Source: Pseudomonas sp. RSB 5.4 (GTDB lineage: Bacteria > Pseudomonadota > Gammaproteobacteria > Pseudomonadales > Pseudomonadaceae). From it: a DNA stretch of 64,000 bases. Position 1 is the first letter of the stretch. Every line of letters starts with the position of its first letter. Made by a program: the position numbers and the translations under genes. The stretch covers positions 4,836,501 through 4,900,500 of the forward strand of contig NZ_CP146986.1 of NCBI RefSeq assembly GCF_037126175.1. The letters are read 5' to 3'. The notes below the pieces were generated by a model that saw only the letters and a program-made list of their open reading frames with translations, did not search any database and was not told where the DNA came from. Shown piece by piece: positions 1 through 9,673 of this stretch.

Positions 1-1
1 C

Positions 2-628
2 AATGCCAAGGATCAGTTGAGCTACACCTCGCTGATCGCCGATGCCCCCGGCATCATCACCGAGCGCCAGGCTGAAGTCGGCCAGGTGGTTCAGGCGACC
101 GCGCCGATTTTCAAACTGGCCCGCGATGGCGACCGCGATGCGGTGTTCAACGTCTACGAATCGCTGCTCTCGGAACGGCCTGCCGATCGCTCGATCGTCG
201 TCAGTCTGCTCGACAACCCCAACATCAAGACCACCGGCACCGTACGTGAAATTACCCCGGCGGTGTCGGCGCAATCGGGCACGGTGCAGGTCAAGGTCAC
301 CCTCGACAGCCTCCCGCAAGGCATGCAGCTCGGCTCGGTGGTCAGTGCCACCGCCAAGGGCACTGGCAAAACGGCGGTGGAATTGCCGTGGTCGGCGCTG
401 ACCAAAAACATCAGCGACCCGGCGGTGTGGATGGTTGACGACAAGGGGCAAGCGCAATTGCATAACGTCACCGTCGGCCGCTACCTGACCGGTAAGGTCA
501 TCATCAGCGGCGGCCTCAACGGCGGCGAAAAAGTCATCGTTGCCGGTGGACAACTGCTGCACCCGGGCATGAAAGTCGAAATCGCCGAAAACACCTACAA
601 GGATCTGCAACCGGGAGCACAGCCATGA
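2..628 (+). CDS. triA: RND efflux periplasmic adaptor (TriA-like), 5' end missing
   Basis: The frame is open from base 2, so the start lies before the window; about 208 residues of the C-terminal part are present. The visible part has the lipoyl/beta-barrel pattern of membrane fusion proteins: a lipoyl half-motif (DAPGIITERQAEVGQVV), then a beta-barrel with the GTVREITPAVSAQSGTVQVKV stretch, then a membrane-proximal domain ending in GGEKVIVAGGQLLHPGMKV. It overlaps the next adaptor gene by 4 bases (ATGA) and is followed by the pump gene, so the three are one operon. An operon with two adaptors followed by one RND pump is the arrangement known from P. aeruginosa TriABC, where both adaptors are needed. 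The name is by context and resemblance, not by search. Confidence 0.82.
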   Translation, partial: NAKDQLSYTSLIADAPGIITERQAEVGQVVQATAPIFKLARDGDRDAVFNVYESLLSERPADRSIVVSLLDNPNIKTTGTVREITPAVSAQSGTVQVKVTLDSLPQGMQLGSVVSATAKGTGKTAVELPWSALTKNISDPAVWMVDDKGQAQLHNVTVGRYLTGKVIISGGLNGGEKVIVAGGQLLHPGMKVEIAENTYKDLQPGAQP

Positions 629-1689
629 AGCGTTTGGGGCTGTTGTCCATTGGCGTGCTGCTGGCTGCCTGCTCGAAAAGCGAACCACCGCCGGAGCCGG
701 TGCGGCCGGTGCTGTCGATCAAGGTGCAGGCGCTGAACGAAGAAACCCTCGGGCGTTTCGCCGGGAGCATTCAGGCGCGTTACGAGAGCAATACCGGGTT
801 TCGCGTTGGCGGGCGCATCGCCAGTCGCAACGTCGATGTCGGTGCCGAAGTGGATAAGGGCACGCTGCTTGCCACCCTCGACCCGACTGATCAGCAGAAC
901 CAGTTGCGCTCGGCCCGGGGCGATCTGGCCAAGGTGCAGGCGCAACTGATCAACGCTCAGGCCAATGCCCGGCGTCAGCAAGCGCTGTTCGATCGCGGCG
1001 TGGGCGCCCAGGCACAACTGGACATCGCCACCACCGACCTGAAAACCACCCAGGCTTCGCTCGATCAGGCGCGGGCGGCGGTCAACCAGAGCAAGGATCA
1101 GCTCGGCTACACCGAACTGCGCGCCGACCACAAAGCCGTGGTCACGGCATGGAATGCCGAGGCCGGCCAAGTGGTAACCGCCGGCCAGCAAGTGGTGACC
1201 CTGGCGCAACCGGACATCAAGGAAGCGGTGATTGACCTGCCGGATACGCTGGTCGATCAGATCCCCGCCGACGTGGTGTTTCTGGTGGCCGCGCAGCTCG
1301 ACCCGAGCATCAGCACCACGGCGATCATTCGCGAAATCGAACCCCAGGCACAGAGCGCCACGCGTACCCGTCGTGCACGCCTGACCCTGAGCGAAACCCC
1401 GCCCGGGTTTCGTCTCGGCACGGCGATCAGCGTGACCCTCAGCTCGGCCATCAAGTCGCGGATCGAATTGCCCGCGACGGCGTTGCAGGAAGTCGACGGC
1501 AAGACCCGCATCTGGGTCATCGACCCCCAGAGCAAAACCGTCTCCCCCCGTGACGTCAGCGTGACCAGCCGCACTGACAGCACCGTGGTGCTGGCCGGCG
1601 GGGTCAAGAGTGGTGAGCAGGTGGTCAGCGCAGGCGTCAACAGCCTCAAACCCGGACAAGCCGTGAAACTCGACGAGGACAGTCAATGA
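625..1689 (+). CDS. triB: RND efflux periplasmic adaptor lipoprotein (TriB-like)
   Basis: A 354-residue membrane fusion protein. The N-terminus is a lipoprotein signal with lipobox LLAAC, so Cys17 should be lipidated and the protein anchored in the periplasmic face of the inner membrane. After a proline-rich linker come the first lipoyl half, a coiled-coil hairpin (about residues 95-155, rich in Gln/Ala/Arg), the second lipoyl half (YTELRADHKAVVTAWNAEAGQVV) and a beta-barrel. It differs in sequence from the adaptor just upstream, so the operon encodes two different adaptors. It overlaps its neighbours by 4 bases on each side, which points to translational coupling. Substrates cannot be read from the sequence; TriABC of P. 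aeruginosa exports triclosan. Confidence 0.85.
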   Translation: MKRLGLLSIGVLLAACSKSEPPPEPVRPVLSIKVQALNEETLGRFAGSIQARYESNTGFRVGGRIASRNVDVGAEVDKGTLLATLDPTDQQNQLRSARGDLAKVQAQLINAQANARRQQALFDRGVGAQAQLDIATTDLKTTQASLDQARAAVNQSKDQLGYTELRADHKAVVTAWNAEAGQVVTAGQQVVTLAQPDIKEAVIDLPDTLVDQIPADVVFLVAAQLDPSISTTAIIREIEPQAQSATRTRRARLTLSETPPGFRLGTAISVTLSSAIKSRIELPATALQEVDGKTRIWVIDPQSKTVSPRDVSVTSRTDSTVVLAGGVKSGEQVVSAGVNSLKPGQAVKLDEDSQ

Positions 1690-4600
1690 AAGGCTCTTTC
1701 AATCTCTCCGAATGGGCCCTCAAGCATCAGTCGTTCGTCTGGTACCTGATGTTCGTCGCGCTGCTGATGGGGGTGTTTTCCTACTTCAATCTGGGGCGCG
1801 AAGAAGACCCGTCGTTCACCATCAAGACCATGGTGATCCAGACCAAGTGGCCGGGCGCGACCCAGGAAGAAACCCTCAAGCAGGTCACCGACCGCATCGA
1901 GAAAAAACTTGAGGAACTCGACTCCCTCGATTACGTGAAAAGCTACACGCGGCCCGGTGAATCGACGGTCTACGTGTACCTGCGCGATACCACCAGCGCA
2001 AAGGACATTCCGGAAATCTGGTACCAGGTGCGCAAGAAGATCGATGACATTCGCGGGCAGTTTCCCCAAGGGATTCAGGGACCCGGATTCAACGATGAGT
2101 TCGGTGACGTCTACGGCTCGGTCTACGCCTTTACTGCCGATGGCCTGACCATGCGCCAGTTACGCGACTACGTGGAACAGGCCCGCGCCGAGATCCGCAA
2201 CGTGCCGGGGCTGGGCAAGATCGAGATGGTCGGCCAGCAGGACGAAGTGATCTACCTGAATTTCTCCACGCGCAAACTCGCCGCGCTGGGCATCGATCAG
2301 CGCCAGGTGGTGCAGAGCCTGCAATCGCAGAACGCGGTGACCCCGGCGGGTGTGATCGAGGCCGGGCCGGAGCGGATTTCCGTGCGCACTTCGGGGCAGT
2401 TCGCTTCGGAGAAGGATCTGGCCGAGGTCAATCTCAAGCTCAACGACCGTTTCTACCGGCTGGCCGATGTCGCCGACATCAGCCGTGGTTACGTCGACCC
2501 GGCCACCCCGGAATTCCGCTTCGACGGCAAACCGGCCATCGGCCTGGCGATCGCCATGCAGAAGGGCGGCAACGTGCAGGAGTTCGGTAAAGCGCTGCAC
2601 GCGCGCATCGACCAACTGACGGCCGACCTGCCGGTGGGCGTCGGCGTGCACACCGTGTCCGATCAGGCGGTGGTGGTGGAAGAGGCCGTCGGCGGCTTCA
2701 CCAGCGCGCTGTTCGAAGCGGTGATCATCGTCCTGGTGGTCAGCTTCATCAGCCTCGGCGTGCGCGCCGGACTGGTGGTGGCGTGCTCGATTCCGCTGGT
2801 GCTGGCGATGGTCTTCGTGTTCATGGAATACAGCGGCATCACCATGCAGCGGATCTCCCTCGGTGCGCTGATCATCGCCCTCGGTCTGCTGGTGGACGAT
2901 GCGATGATCACCGTGGAGATGATGGTCACGCGTCTGGAAATGGGCGAGACCAAGGAGCAGGCGGCCACATTCGCCTACACCTCGACCGCATTCCCGATGC
3001 TCACCGGTACGCTGGTGACGGTCGCCGGTTTCGTGCCGATCGGCCTCAACGCCAGCTCCGCCGGTGAGTACACCTTCACTCTGTTTGCGGTGATCGCGGT
3101 GGCGATGCTGGTGTCGTGGATCGTCGCGGTGCTGTTCGCACCGGTGATTGGCGTGCACATCCTCAGCACCAATGTGAAACCCCACGAAGGTGAGCCGGGG
3201 CGCATTGGCCGGGCGTTCAACCACGGTTTGCTGTGGTCGATGCGCAACCGCTGGTGGGCGATCGGCATCACCGTGTTGTGCTTCGTGCTGGCGGTGTTCT
3301 GCATGCGCTTCGTGCAGAACCAGTTCTTCCCGTCCTCCGACCGCCCGGAAATCCTCGTCGATCTGAACCTGCCGCAAAACGCCTCGATCGACGAAACCCG
3401 CAAGGCCGTGGACAAGCTCGAAGCCACGCTCAAGGGCGACCCGGACATCGTGCGCTGGAGCACTTACATCGGTCAGGGCGCGATCCGTTTCTACCTGCCG
3501 CTCGACCAGCAACTGCAGAACCCGTATTACGCGCAACTGGTGATCGTCAGCAAAGACTTCAAAGCCCGCGAGGCCCTGAGCCAACGCCTGCGTGAGCGTC
3601 TGCACAAGGACTTCGTCGGCATCGGCAGTTACGTGCAGGCGCTGGAAATGGGCCCGCCGGTGGGACGGCCGATCCAGTACCGGGTCAGCGGCAAGGACAT
3701 CGATCAGGTGCGCAAGCACGCCATCGACCTGGCGACCGAGCTGGACAAGAACGAACACATCGGCGAGATCATTTACGACTGGAACGAACCGGGCAAAGTC
3801 CTGCGTATCGACATCGCCCAGGACAAGGCGCGTCAGCTCGGGCTGTCGTCGGAAGACGTGGCGAAGTTGATGAACAGCATCGTCAGCGGTTCGCCACTGA
3901 CCCAGGTCGATGACGATATCTACCTGATCAACGTCGTCGGGCGCGCGGTGGATTCCGAGCGCGGCACCCCGGAAACCCTGCAGAACCTGCAGATCGTCAC
4001 GCCCAACGGCACCTCGATTCCGCTGCTGGCCTTCGCTACCGTGCGGTATGAGCTGGAGCAGCCGCTGGTGTGGCGTCGCGACCGTCTGCCGACCATCACC
4101 ATCAAGGCCTCGGTGCGCGACGAGATCCAGCCGACCGACCTGGTGAAACTGCTCAAGCCGTCAATCGATGCCTTCGCTGAAAAGCTGCCGGTCGGCTACA
4201 AAGTCGCCACCGGCGGTACGGTCGAGGAAAGCGGCAAGGCCCAGGGGCCGATCGCCAAGGTGCTGCCGTTGATGCTGTTTTTGATGGCGACCTTCCTGAT
4301 GATCCAGCTGCACAGCGTGCAGAAGATGTTCCTGGTGGCGAGTGTCGCGCCGCTGGGTCTGATCGGCGTGGTGCTGGCGCTGGTGCCGACCGGCACGCCG
4401 ATGGGCTTCGTGGCGATCCTCGGGATTCTGGCGCTGATCGGCATCATCATTCGCAACTCGGTGATTCTGGTGACGCAGATCGATGAGTACGAGAAAAAGG
4501 GCTATGCGCCGTGGGATGCGGTGGTGGAAGCGACCGAGCACCGCCGCCGGCCGATCCTGCTGACCGCCGCGGCGGCGAGCATGGGCATGATCCCGATTGC

Positions 4601-4739
4601 CCGCGAAGTGTTCTGGGGGCCGATGGCTTACGCGATGATTGGCGGGATCGTGGTCGCGACGTTGCTGACGCTGCTGTTTTTGCCGGCGCTGTATGTGGCC
4701 TGGTACCGGATTCGCGAGCCGAAAAAAGAGACCGCTTAA
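1686..4739 (+). CDS. triC: RND-family inner-membrane efflux pump (TriC-like)
   Basis: A 1017-residue pump, the usual length for RND drug exporters. It starts with a short amphipathic segment and TM1 (FVWYLMFVALLMGVFSYFNL), has two large periplasmic loops, and carries the proton-relay segment in TM4 (IIALGLLVDDAMITVEMM) with the paired Asp. The second half repeats the fold (residues about 520-1010). The N-terminus and the IKTMVIQTKWPGATQEET region resemble TriC of P. aeruginosa as I recall it. No outer-membrane channel gene follows; TriABC uses the separately encoded OpmH, and the same may hold here. The gene is the last of the operon: after it comes a REP palindrome and a convergent gene. Confidence 0.88.
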   Translation: MKGSFNLSEWALKHQSFVWYLMFVALLMGVFSYFNLGREEDPSFTIKTMVIQTKWPGATQEETLKQVTDRIEKKLEELDSLDYVKSYTRPGESTVYVYLRDTTSAKDIPEIWYQVRKKIDDIRGQFPQGIQGPGFNDEFGDVYGSVYAFTADGLTMRQLRDYVEQARAEIRNVPGLGKIEMVGQQDEVIYLNFSTRKLAALGIDQRQVVQSLQSQNAVTPAGVIEAGPERISVRTSGQFASEKDLAEVNLKLNDRFYRLADVADISRGYVDPATPEFRFDGKPAIGLAIAMQKGGNVQEFGKALHARIDQLTADLPVGVGVHTVSDQAVVVEEAVGGFTSALFEAVIIVLVVSFISLGVRAGLVVACSIPLVLAMVFVFMEYSGITMQRISLGALIIALGLLVDDAMITVEMMVTRLEMGETKEQAATFAYTSTAFPMLTGTLVTVAGFVPIGLNASSAGEYTFTLFAVIAVAMLVSWIVAVLFAPVIGVHILSTNVKPHEGEPGRIGRAFNHGLLWSMRNRWWAIGITVLCFVLAVFCMRFVQNQFFPSSDRPEILVDLNLPQNASIDETRKAVDKLEATLKGDPDIVRWSTYIGQGAIRFYLPLDQQLQNPYYAQLVIVSKDFKAREALSQRLRERLHKDFVGIGSYVQALEMGPPVGRPIQYRVSGKDIDQVRKHAIDLATELDKNEHIGEIIYDWNEPGKVLRIDIAQDKARQLGLSSEDVAKLMNSIVSGSPLTQVDDDIYLINVVGRAVDSERGTPETLQNLQIVTPNGTSIPLLAFATVRYELEQPLVWRRDRLPTITIKASVRDEIQPTDLVKLLKPSIDAFAEKLPVGYKVATGGTVEESGKAQGPIAKVLPLMLFLMATFLMIQLHSVQKMFLVASVAPLGLIGVVLALVPTGTPMGFVAILGILALIGIIIRNSVILVTQIDEYEKKGYAPWDAVVEATEHRRRPILLTAAAASMGMIPIAREVFWGPMAYAMIGGIVVATLLTLLFLPALYVAWYRIREPKKETA

Positions 4740-4760
4740 AAGCGAGTGCTGCGCACTCTA

Positions 4761-4826
4761 TTCGCGAGCAAGCCCGCTCCCACAGGGGGTACGCATTCCA
4801 ACTGTGGGAGCGGGCTTGCTCGCGAA
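4761..4826. repeat. Pseudomonas REP inverted pair
   Basis: Two copies of the GCGAGCAAGCCCGCTCCCACA-type palindromic unit face each other with about 18 bases between them. It lies between the convergent ends of the pump gene and the methyltransferase gene. Confidence 0.85.
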
Positions 4827-4840
4827 GGCGTCAGAACTGC

Positions 4841-5470
4841 CTACGCAGATTTACGCCAGACACTGGCCAGCCAAGGCTGCTGCTCGCGCGGCAACCCCGC
4901 GGGCCGGTAGTAATGCTCAAGCTCGACAAACCCCGCTGCCGTGAGCAACCCGCGCCACGCTTCCAGATCGTGGTACGAACCATAGCGCGGCCCGTTCCAG
5001 CCCTCGCGGTTATCCCCGCGCGGATTGGAACTGAACAACACCCCGCCCGGTTTCAACGTGCCATGCAGCTGCTTGAGCACTCGCGGCAACTCCTGCAACG
5101 GCACATGAAACAGCACCGCATTGGCGAAGATTCCGTCGAAGCGCTCGGCCGGCAGATCGAGCTTCAGAAAGTCCTGACACCACACTTCACAGCCACTGTC
5201 TGCCCGTGCCATTTGCGCGAATTGCTCTGCACCGTCGAGGCCGACCGCAACGTGGCCCATGCGGGTGAACGTGCGCAAGTCACGCCCCGGCCCACAGCCG
5301 AAATCGAGAATGGAGAACGGCGCCGTGCCCTGGATATGGCGAAGCAAGGCGTCAATGTTCTGGCTGACATCGTGATCGCGGGTGCCTTCGCGAAAGTCTT
5401 CGGCCACCGAGTTGTAGTGGCCGAGGGTGGTGGCGGTGATCTGTTCCAGATCGGTGGGGGTTTGCTTCAT
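4841..5470 (-). CDS. Class I SAM-dependent methyltransferase
   Basis: A 209-residue protein counted from the internal ATG (MKQTPTDLEQ), preferred over an upstream ATG because the added 15 residues lack family character. Motif I of class I methyltransferases is clear at about residues 54-61 (ILDFGCGPG), followed by the acidic residue of motif II (AVGLDGAEQF) and a GGVLFSSNPRG segment typical of the post-motif-III region. The C-terminal YHDLEAWRGLLTAAGFVELEHYYRP matches small-molecule methyltransferases of the UbiE/BioC-like group. The substrate is not evident. It is flanked by REP elements on both sides and is probably transcribed alone. Confidence 0.8.
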   Translation of the reverse strand: MKQTPTDLEQITATTLGHYNSVAEDFREGTRDHDVSQNIDALLRHIQGTAPFSILDFGCGPGRDLRTFTRMGHVAVGLDGAEQFAQMARADSGCEVWCQDFLKLDLPAERFDGIFANAVLFHVPLQELPRVLKQLHGTLKPGGVLFSSNPRGDNREGWNGPRYGSYHDLEAWRGLLTAAGFVELEHYYRPAGLPREQQPWLASVWRKSA

Positions 5471-5538
5471 GGTCGAGGGCTGCGCGGCAGTTGGGATTTG
5501 CCGAATATACGCCAACCAGCGGGGCCGCTGCGCAGCCC

Positions 5539-5603
5539 ATCGCGAGCAGGCTCACTCCTACATTTGAAATGCGTTCCCCTGTAGGAGTGAGCCTGCTCGC
5601 GAT
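5539..5603. repeat. REP inverted pair
   Basis: Inverted pair of GCGAGCAGGCTCACTCCTAC-type units upstream of the methyltransferase and downstream of metI. Confidence 0.8.
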
Positions 5604-5628
5604 AGCGGTTTCAGAGGTGCGGCATGAC

Positions 5629-6273
5629 TTAACGCTTGTTCAGGCCCCGCGCCAGACGATCCCCACCCAACTGAATCACCGCCACCAACGCCACCAGCAA
5701 CACAATCACCGTCAACATGATCTGGCTGTCAAAGCGCTGATAGCCGTAGCGATAAGCGATGTCGCCCAGCCCCCCGGCACCAATCGCCCCGGCCATGGCC
5801 GACGAGTTGATCATCGTCACCAGCGTAATCGTGAACCCGCCAACAATCCCCGGCAGCGCTTCAGGCAACAGCACATGCCAGACGATGTGCCAGCGTCGGC
5901 AGCCCATGGCCTGCGCCGCCTCGATCAAACCGTGATCGACCTCACGCAAACTCACTTCGGCAATCCGCGCAAAGAACGGCGTCGCGGCAATCGTCAGCGG
6001 CACCACCGCCGCCCACACACCGTACGTGGTGCCGACAATCAGCCGGGTGAACGGAATCAGCGCGACCATCAGAATCAGAAACGGGATCGAGCGGAACAGG
6101 TTGACGAACGCGCCCAACGCCCGGTTGAGCAGCGGCGCCTGGTAGATCCCGCCCTTGTCGCTGGTGACCAGAATCACCGCCATCGGGATCCCCACCAGCA
6201 AGGCGATCAGCGACGACACGCCGACCATCAGGAAGGTGTCGATGAAACCTTGGAGCAAGCGATCAAACCACAT
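5629..6273 (-). CDS. metI: Methionine ABC transporter permease MetI
   Basis: A 214-residue integral membrane protein with about five membrane segments. It carries the EAA loop ([26 protein letters not shown]), the contact site for the ATPase. Length and sequence fit the MetI family of D/L-methionine importers. It overlaps the 3' end of metN by 11 bases and is the last gene of metQ-metN-metI. The set sits directly downstream of genes of organosulfur catabolism on the same strand, so here the system probably serves sulfur supply. A related sulfur compound is possible as substrate. Confidence 0.9.
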   Translation of the reverse strand: MWFDRLLQGFIDTFLMVGVSSLIALLVGIPMAVILVTSDKGGIYQAPLLNRALGAFVNLFRSIPFLILMVALIPFTRLIVGTTYGVWAAVVPLTIAATPFFARIAEVSLREVDHGLIEAAQAMGCRRWHIVWHVLLPEALPGIVGGFTITLVTMINSSAMAGAIGAGGLGDIAYRYGYQRFDSQIMLTVIVLLVALVAVIQLGGDRLARGLNKR

Positions 6274-7384
6274 AACCCGATACCTCCACCCGTTGTGCCC
6301 ACTGCGCGGCGCGCTCGCGCAATTGTTCGGCGCTCAAGGGTGAGCCGCTGACCGCCAACAACAGTTGTCCCAGCGCGTGCCCCTGAATCCGTTCGACGCC
6401 GCCCTGCAGCAACTTCACCCGACCACCGAGGGCGGTGAACAGGGCTGCCAGATCCGGCTCGTCGCCGGCACTGCCAGTGAACTGCAAACGCAGCACCACC
6501 GCTGCGCCCGGGGAGGGCGGTTGGGCATGCAGACGGCTTTGCAGTTCTTCCGGCAAGGCGTGTTGCAACGGCGCGAGCAAGGTCTGGCTGACCTCGTGCT
6601 GCGGATTGCCGAACACCTCCCAGACGGGGCCCTGCTCAACGATCCGCCCGTGTTCCAGCACCACCACGCGGTCGCAGATTTCGCGGATCACCGCCATCTC
6701 GTGCGTGATCAAAACAATCGTCAGGCCCAGGCGCTGATTGATCTCGCGCAGCAGGCCGAGGATCGATTGGGTGGTCTCCGGATCGAGCGCCGAAGTGGCT
6801 TCGTCGCAGAGCAGAATGTCCGGGTCATGCACCAATGCGCGGGCGATGCCGACGCGCTGCTTCTGCCCGCCGGACAGCTGCGCCGGGTAGGCCTTGTGCT
6901 TGGCTTGCAGGCCGACCAGTTCGAGCAGTTCACGCACCTTCTGCTCGCGTTGCGCCTTCGGCACGCCCGCGACTTTCAGCGGCAGCTCGACGTTCTGCCA
7001 CACGGTCTTGGCCGACATCAGGTTGAAGTGCTGGAAGATCATGCCGATGCGCCGGCGCAGGGCGACCAGACGGTCTTCGTCGAACTCGCCGATGTCGACC
7101 TGATCGATCAGCACCCGCCCCGAAGTCGGTTGCTCCAGACGATTGATCGTGCGGATCAGCGACGACTTGCCGGCGCCACTGCGACCGATGATGCCGAACA
7201 CCTCGCCGCGCTGGATCGCCAGATCGATGCCTTGCAGGGCCGCGACCGGACCTTGCCGCCCCTCGTAGGTTTTACCCAGGCCGATGAAGCGCACGTGGGC
7301 GCGATTCAGCTCGGGATGCAGTTCGGTTTTTTCAGCATTTTTTGGCTCTGGAATATCCAGTCGCCGTTGGATCGCGGCGGTCAT
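6263..7384 (-). CDS. metN: Methionine ABC transporter ATP-binding protein MetN
   Basis: A 373-residue ATPase counted from [10 protein letters not shown]; an in-frame ATG five codons upstream is the alternative. Walker A is GRSGAGKS (about residues 67-74), the signature is LSGGQKQR, and Walker B is [12 protein letters not shown]. The C-terminal ~90 residues form the extra NIL-type regulatory domain found in MetN, which binds methionine and inhibits transport when the cell is replete. An N-terminal extension of about 28 residues precedes the ATPase fold. Two bases separate it from metQ and it overlaps metI, so the three are co-transcribed. Confidence 0.92.
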   Translation of the reverse strand: MTAAIQRRLDIPEPKNAEKTELHPELNRAHVRFIGLGKTYEGRQGPVAALQGIDLAIQRGEVFGIIGRSGAGKSSLIRTINRLEQPTSGRVLIDQVDIGEFDEDRLVALRRRIGMIFQHFNLMSAKTVWQNVELPLKVAGVPKAQREQKVRELLELVGLQAKHKAYPAQLSGGQKQRVGIARALVHDPDILLCDEATSALDPETTQSILGLLREINQRLGLTIVLITHEMAVIREICDRVVVLEHGRIVEQGPVWEVFGNPQHEVSQTLLAPLQHALPEELQSRLHAQPPSPGAAVVLRLQFTGSAGDEPDLAALFTALGGRVKLLQGGVERIQGHALGQLLLAVSGSPLSAEQLRERAAQWAQRVEVSGYVV

Positions 7385-7386
7385 GC

Positions 7387-8196
7387 TCAGCTTTCCCAAC
7401 CGGCCTGATACAGCTTGCCGTGGGCCTTATCCAGTGCGGCGCGAACGGCAGGCGAGTGCTGATAGATGTCGACGAATTTGATCAGGCGCGGGTCGTTCTT
7501 GCTCTTGGGCTGGATCACGAACTGAATCACGTATTCCTTGTGGTCGAGACCGTCGAACAGCAACGCGGAGCCGGCGTCAAAAGTCTTCGCCAGACGGATG
7601 TAGGCCGGGTAGCCCTGGACCAGATCGGCGTCATCGTAGGCGCGCACCAGTTGCACGGCTTCGACTTGCAGGATCTTGATCTTCTTCGGGTTGGCGACGA
7701 TGTCGTCCTCGGTGGCCTTATAGCCGACCCCCGGTTTCAGGGTAATCAGGCCGGCCTTGGCCAGCAGTTGCAGACCGCGACCGCTGTTGATCGGGTCGTT
7801 GGCGATAGCGACGCTGGCGCCTTCAGGCAACTCGTCGAAGCTTTTGTATTTTTTCGAATAGAGGCCGACGTTGTTGATGATCCCCGGGGCGAACGGCACC
7901 AGGTCAAAACCGGCGGCAGCCTTGGCATTTTCGAGGAACGGGATGTGCTGGAAGTAGTTCACGTCGATGTCGCCGGCGGCGAGGCTGACGTTCGGTGCGA
8001 TCCAGTCGGTGAACTCCACCAGCTCGACTTTCAGGCCTTGCTTGGAGGCCTCTTCGACGGCGGCTTCCAGCGGAATGGCGAAGGCGGCGGTGGTGCCGAT
8101 TTTCAGTGGAGCGTCGGCAGCGAACACCGCCGAGCTGAACAGGCCGAAGGCCAGGGCCAGTGCTTTGACTGGGTGGGACAGGAATTTCTGGGTCAT
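7387..8196 (-). CDS. metQ: Methionine ABC transporter substrate-binding lipoprotein MetQ-type
   Basis: A 269-residue periplasmic binding protein of the NLPA/MetQ family. The N-terminus is a signal peptide ([24 protein letters not shown]) with a signal peptidase I site after AVFA; there is no lipobox Cys, unlike many MetQ proteins. Family blocks are present: [51 protein letters not shown], and [19 protein letters not shown]. The gene is the first of metQNI and follows the flavin monooxygenase gene after a REP element, so it may be partly transcribed from the upstream sulfur genes. Confidence 0.9.
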   Translation of the reverse strand: MTQKFLSHPVKALALAFGLFSSAVFAADAPLKIGTTAAFAIPLEAAVEEASKQGLKVELVEFTDWIAPNVSLAAGDIDVNYFQHIPFLENAKAAAGFDLVPFAPGIINNVGLYSKKYKSFDELPEGASVAIANDPINSGRGLQLLAKAGLITLKPGVGYKATEDDIVANPKKIKILQVEAVQLVRAYDDADLVQGYPAYIRLAKTFDAGSALLFDGLDHKEYVIQFVIQPKSKNDPRLIKFVDIYQHSPAVRAALDKAHGKLYQAGWES

Positions 8197-8245
8197 GGTG
8201 TGGTTTCCAGTCAGTGCATAAGTTTTTGGTGTCTATTTGGGCCCC

Positions 8246-8310
8246 TTCGCGAGCAGGCTCGCTCCCACAGGGAAATGCATTTCAAATGTGGGAGCGAGCC
8301 TGCTCGCGAA
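8246..8310. repeat. REP inverted pair
   Basis: GCGAGCAGGCTCGCTCCCACA unit and its inverse, between metQ and the monooxygenase gene, inside a run of same-strand genes. Confidence 0.85.
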
Positions 8311-8314
8311 GCTG

Positions 8315-9673
8315 TTAATGCCGGTACGAAGAGCCGGTGTGTTGATCAGGTAAATGCGCCTCACCGTGGAACAACTTCTCGCGCAAGCTGCCGTTGTCAT
8401 ACGCGGTCTTGTACGACCCGCGCCGTTGCAGCTCCGGAATCACCAGCTCAATGAAATCGACATAGCTTTCCGGGGTCACGATGCGCGTCAGGTTGAAGCC
8501 GTCGAGTCCCGTTTCAGCGATCCACGATTCCAGTTCATCCGCCACTTGCTCAGGCGAGCCGACCACGGTGATGTAGCGGCCACCGAGGGCGTGTTGCTCG
8601 AGCAATTTGCGCCGGGTCCAGTCGTTGTTCTGCAGGTTCTTGGTCGCGGACTGGATGGCATTGCTCTTGACGTACTGGATCGGTTCGTCGATTTCGTATT
8701 GGGAAAAGTCGATGCCGGTGGAGGCTGAGAAATGCGCGACGCCGGCCTCGGCGCTGGCATAACTCAGGTACTCGGCGTGCTTGGCCCACGCGGCTTCTTC
8801 GGTCGCGCCGACGATCACGTTGAGGCCCATGAACACCTTGATGTCCTCGGGATTGCGTCCGGCTTCGACGGCGCTGGCGCGGACCTTGTCTACCTGCACT
8901 TTGGTCGATGGCTTGTTCTGGCCGCTGATGAACACGCACTCGGCGTGACGCCCGGCGAACAGCAATCCACGATCGGAACTGCCAGCCTGGAACAGCACGG
9001 GTGTGCGCTGCGGCGACGGCTCGCAGAGGTGATAACCCTCGACCTGATAGAACTCGCCGTGGTGCTCGACCTTGTGCACCTTCTCCGGCTGCGCATAGAT
9101 GCGCTGCTCACGGTCATTAAGCACCGCGCCGTTTTCCCAACTGCCTTCCCAGAGTTTGTAGAGCACTTCGAGGTATTCGTCGGCCTGATCGTAACGCCGG
9201 TCATGCTCGACCTGTTCGCGCAGGCCCATGGCCTTGGCGGCGCTGTCGAGGTAACCGGTGACGATGTTCCAGCCGACCCTCCCACGACTCAGATGATCGA
9301 GCGACGACATGCGACGAGCGAACAGATAGGGCGGTTCATACGTGAGGTTGGCGGTCAGGCCGAAGCCGAGGTTTTTCGTCACGGCGGCCATCGCCGAGAC
9401 CAGCAGCAGCGGGTCGTTGACCGGCAACTGGATCGACTCTTTGAGCGTGACGTCCACCGAGTTCTGGTAGACGTCGTACACGCCGACGATGTCGGCGATG
9501 AACAGCCCGTCGAACAAGCCGCGCTCCAGCAACTGCGCCAGTTCGGTCCAGTATTCGAGCGTGTTGTAGCGCGTCGAGGTATCGCGTGGATGCGTCCACA
9601 ACCCGTGGTTGATGTGGCCGATGCAGTTCATGTTGAACGCGTTGAGCAGGATCTTCTTTTTCGCGGTGCTCAT
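8315..9673 (-). CDS. LLM-class FMN-dependent monooxygenase (NtaA/SnaA/DszA family)
   Basis: A 452-residue protein of the two-component flavin monooxygenases that use reduced FMN from a separate reductase. Family blocks are clear: the N-terminal KKILLNAFNMNCIGHINHGLW, the active-site block SSLDHLSRGRVGWNIVTGYLDSAAKAMG, and PVLFQAGSSDRGLLFAGRHAECVF. Members oxidise sulfones, sulfonates, aminopolycarboxylates or dibenzothiophene sulfone. The start codon overlaps the stop of the SfnB-type gene upstream by one base, implying coupled translation and a shared task, most likely C-S bond cleavage under sulfur limitation. No flavin reductase gene lies next to it. The exact substrate cannot be told. Confidence 0.88.
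   Translation of the reverse strand: MSTAKKKILLNAFNMNCIGHINHGLWTHPRDTSTRYNTLEYWTELAQLLERGLFDGLFIADIVGVYDVYQNSVDVTLKESIQLPVNDPLLLVSAMAAVTKNLGFGLTANLTYEPPYLFARRMSSLDHLSRGRVGWNIVTGYLDSAAKAMGLREQVEHDRRYDQADEYLEVLYKLWEGSWENGAVLNDREQRIYAQPEKVHKVEHHGEFYQVEGYHLCEPSPQRTPVLFQAGSSDRGLLFAGRHAECVFISGQNKPSTKVQVDKVRASAVEAGRNPEDIKVFMGLNVIVGATEEAAWAKHAEYLSYASAEAGVAHFSASTGIDFSQYEIDEPIQYVKSNAIQSATKNLQNNDWTRRKLLEQHALGGRYITVVGSPEQVADELESWIAETGLDGFNLTRIVTPESYVDFIELVIPELQRRGSYKTAYDNGSLREKLFHGEAHLPDQHTGSSYRH

Noticed and set aside
2160..3758. 532-codon open frame antisense to the RND pump gene
   Set aside because: Very rich in His, Arg and Asp, no family character, full overlap with a certain gene.
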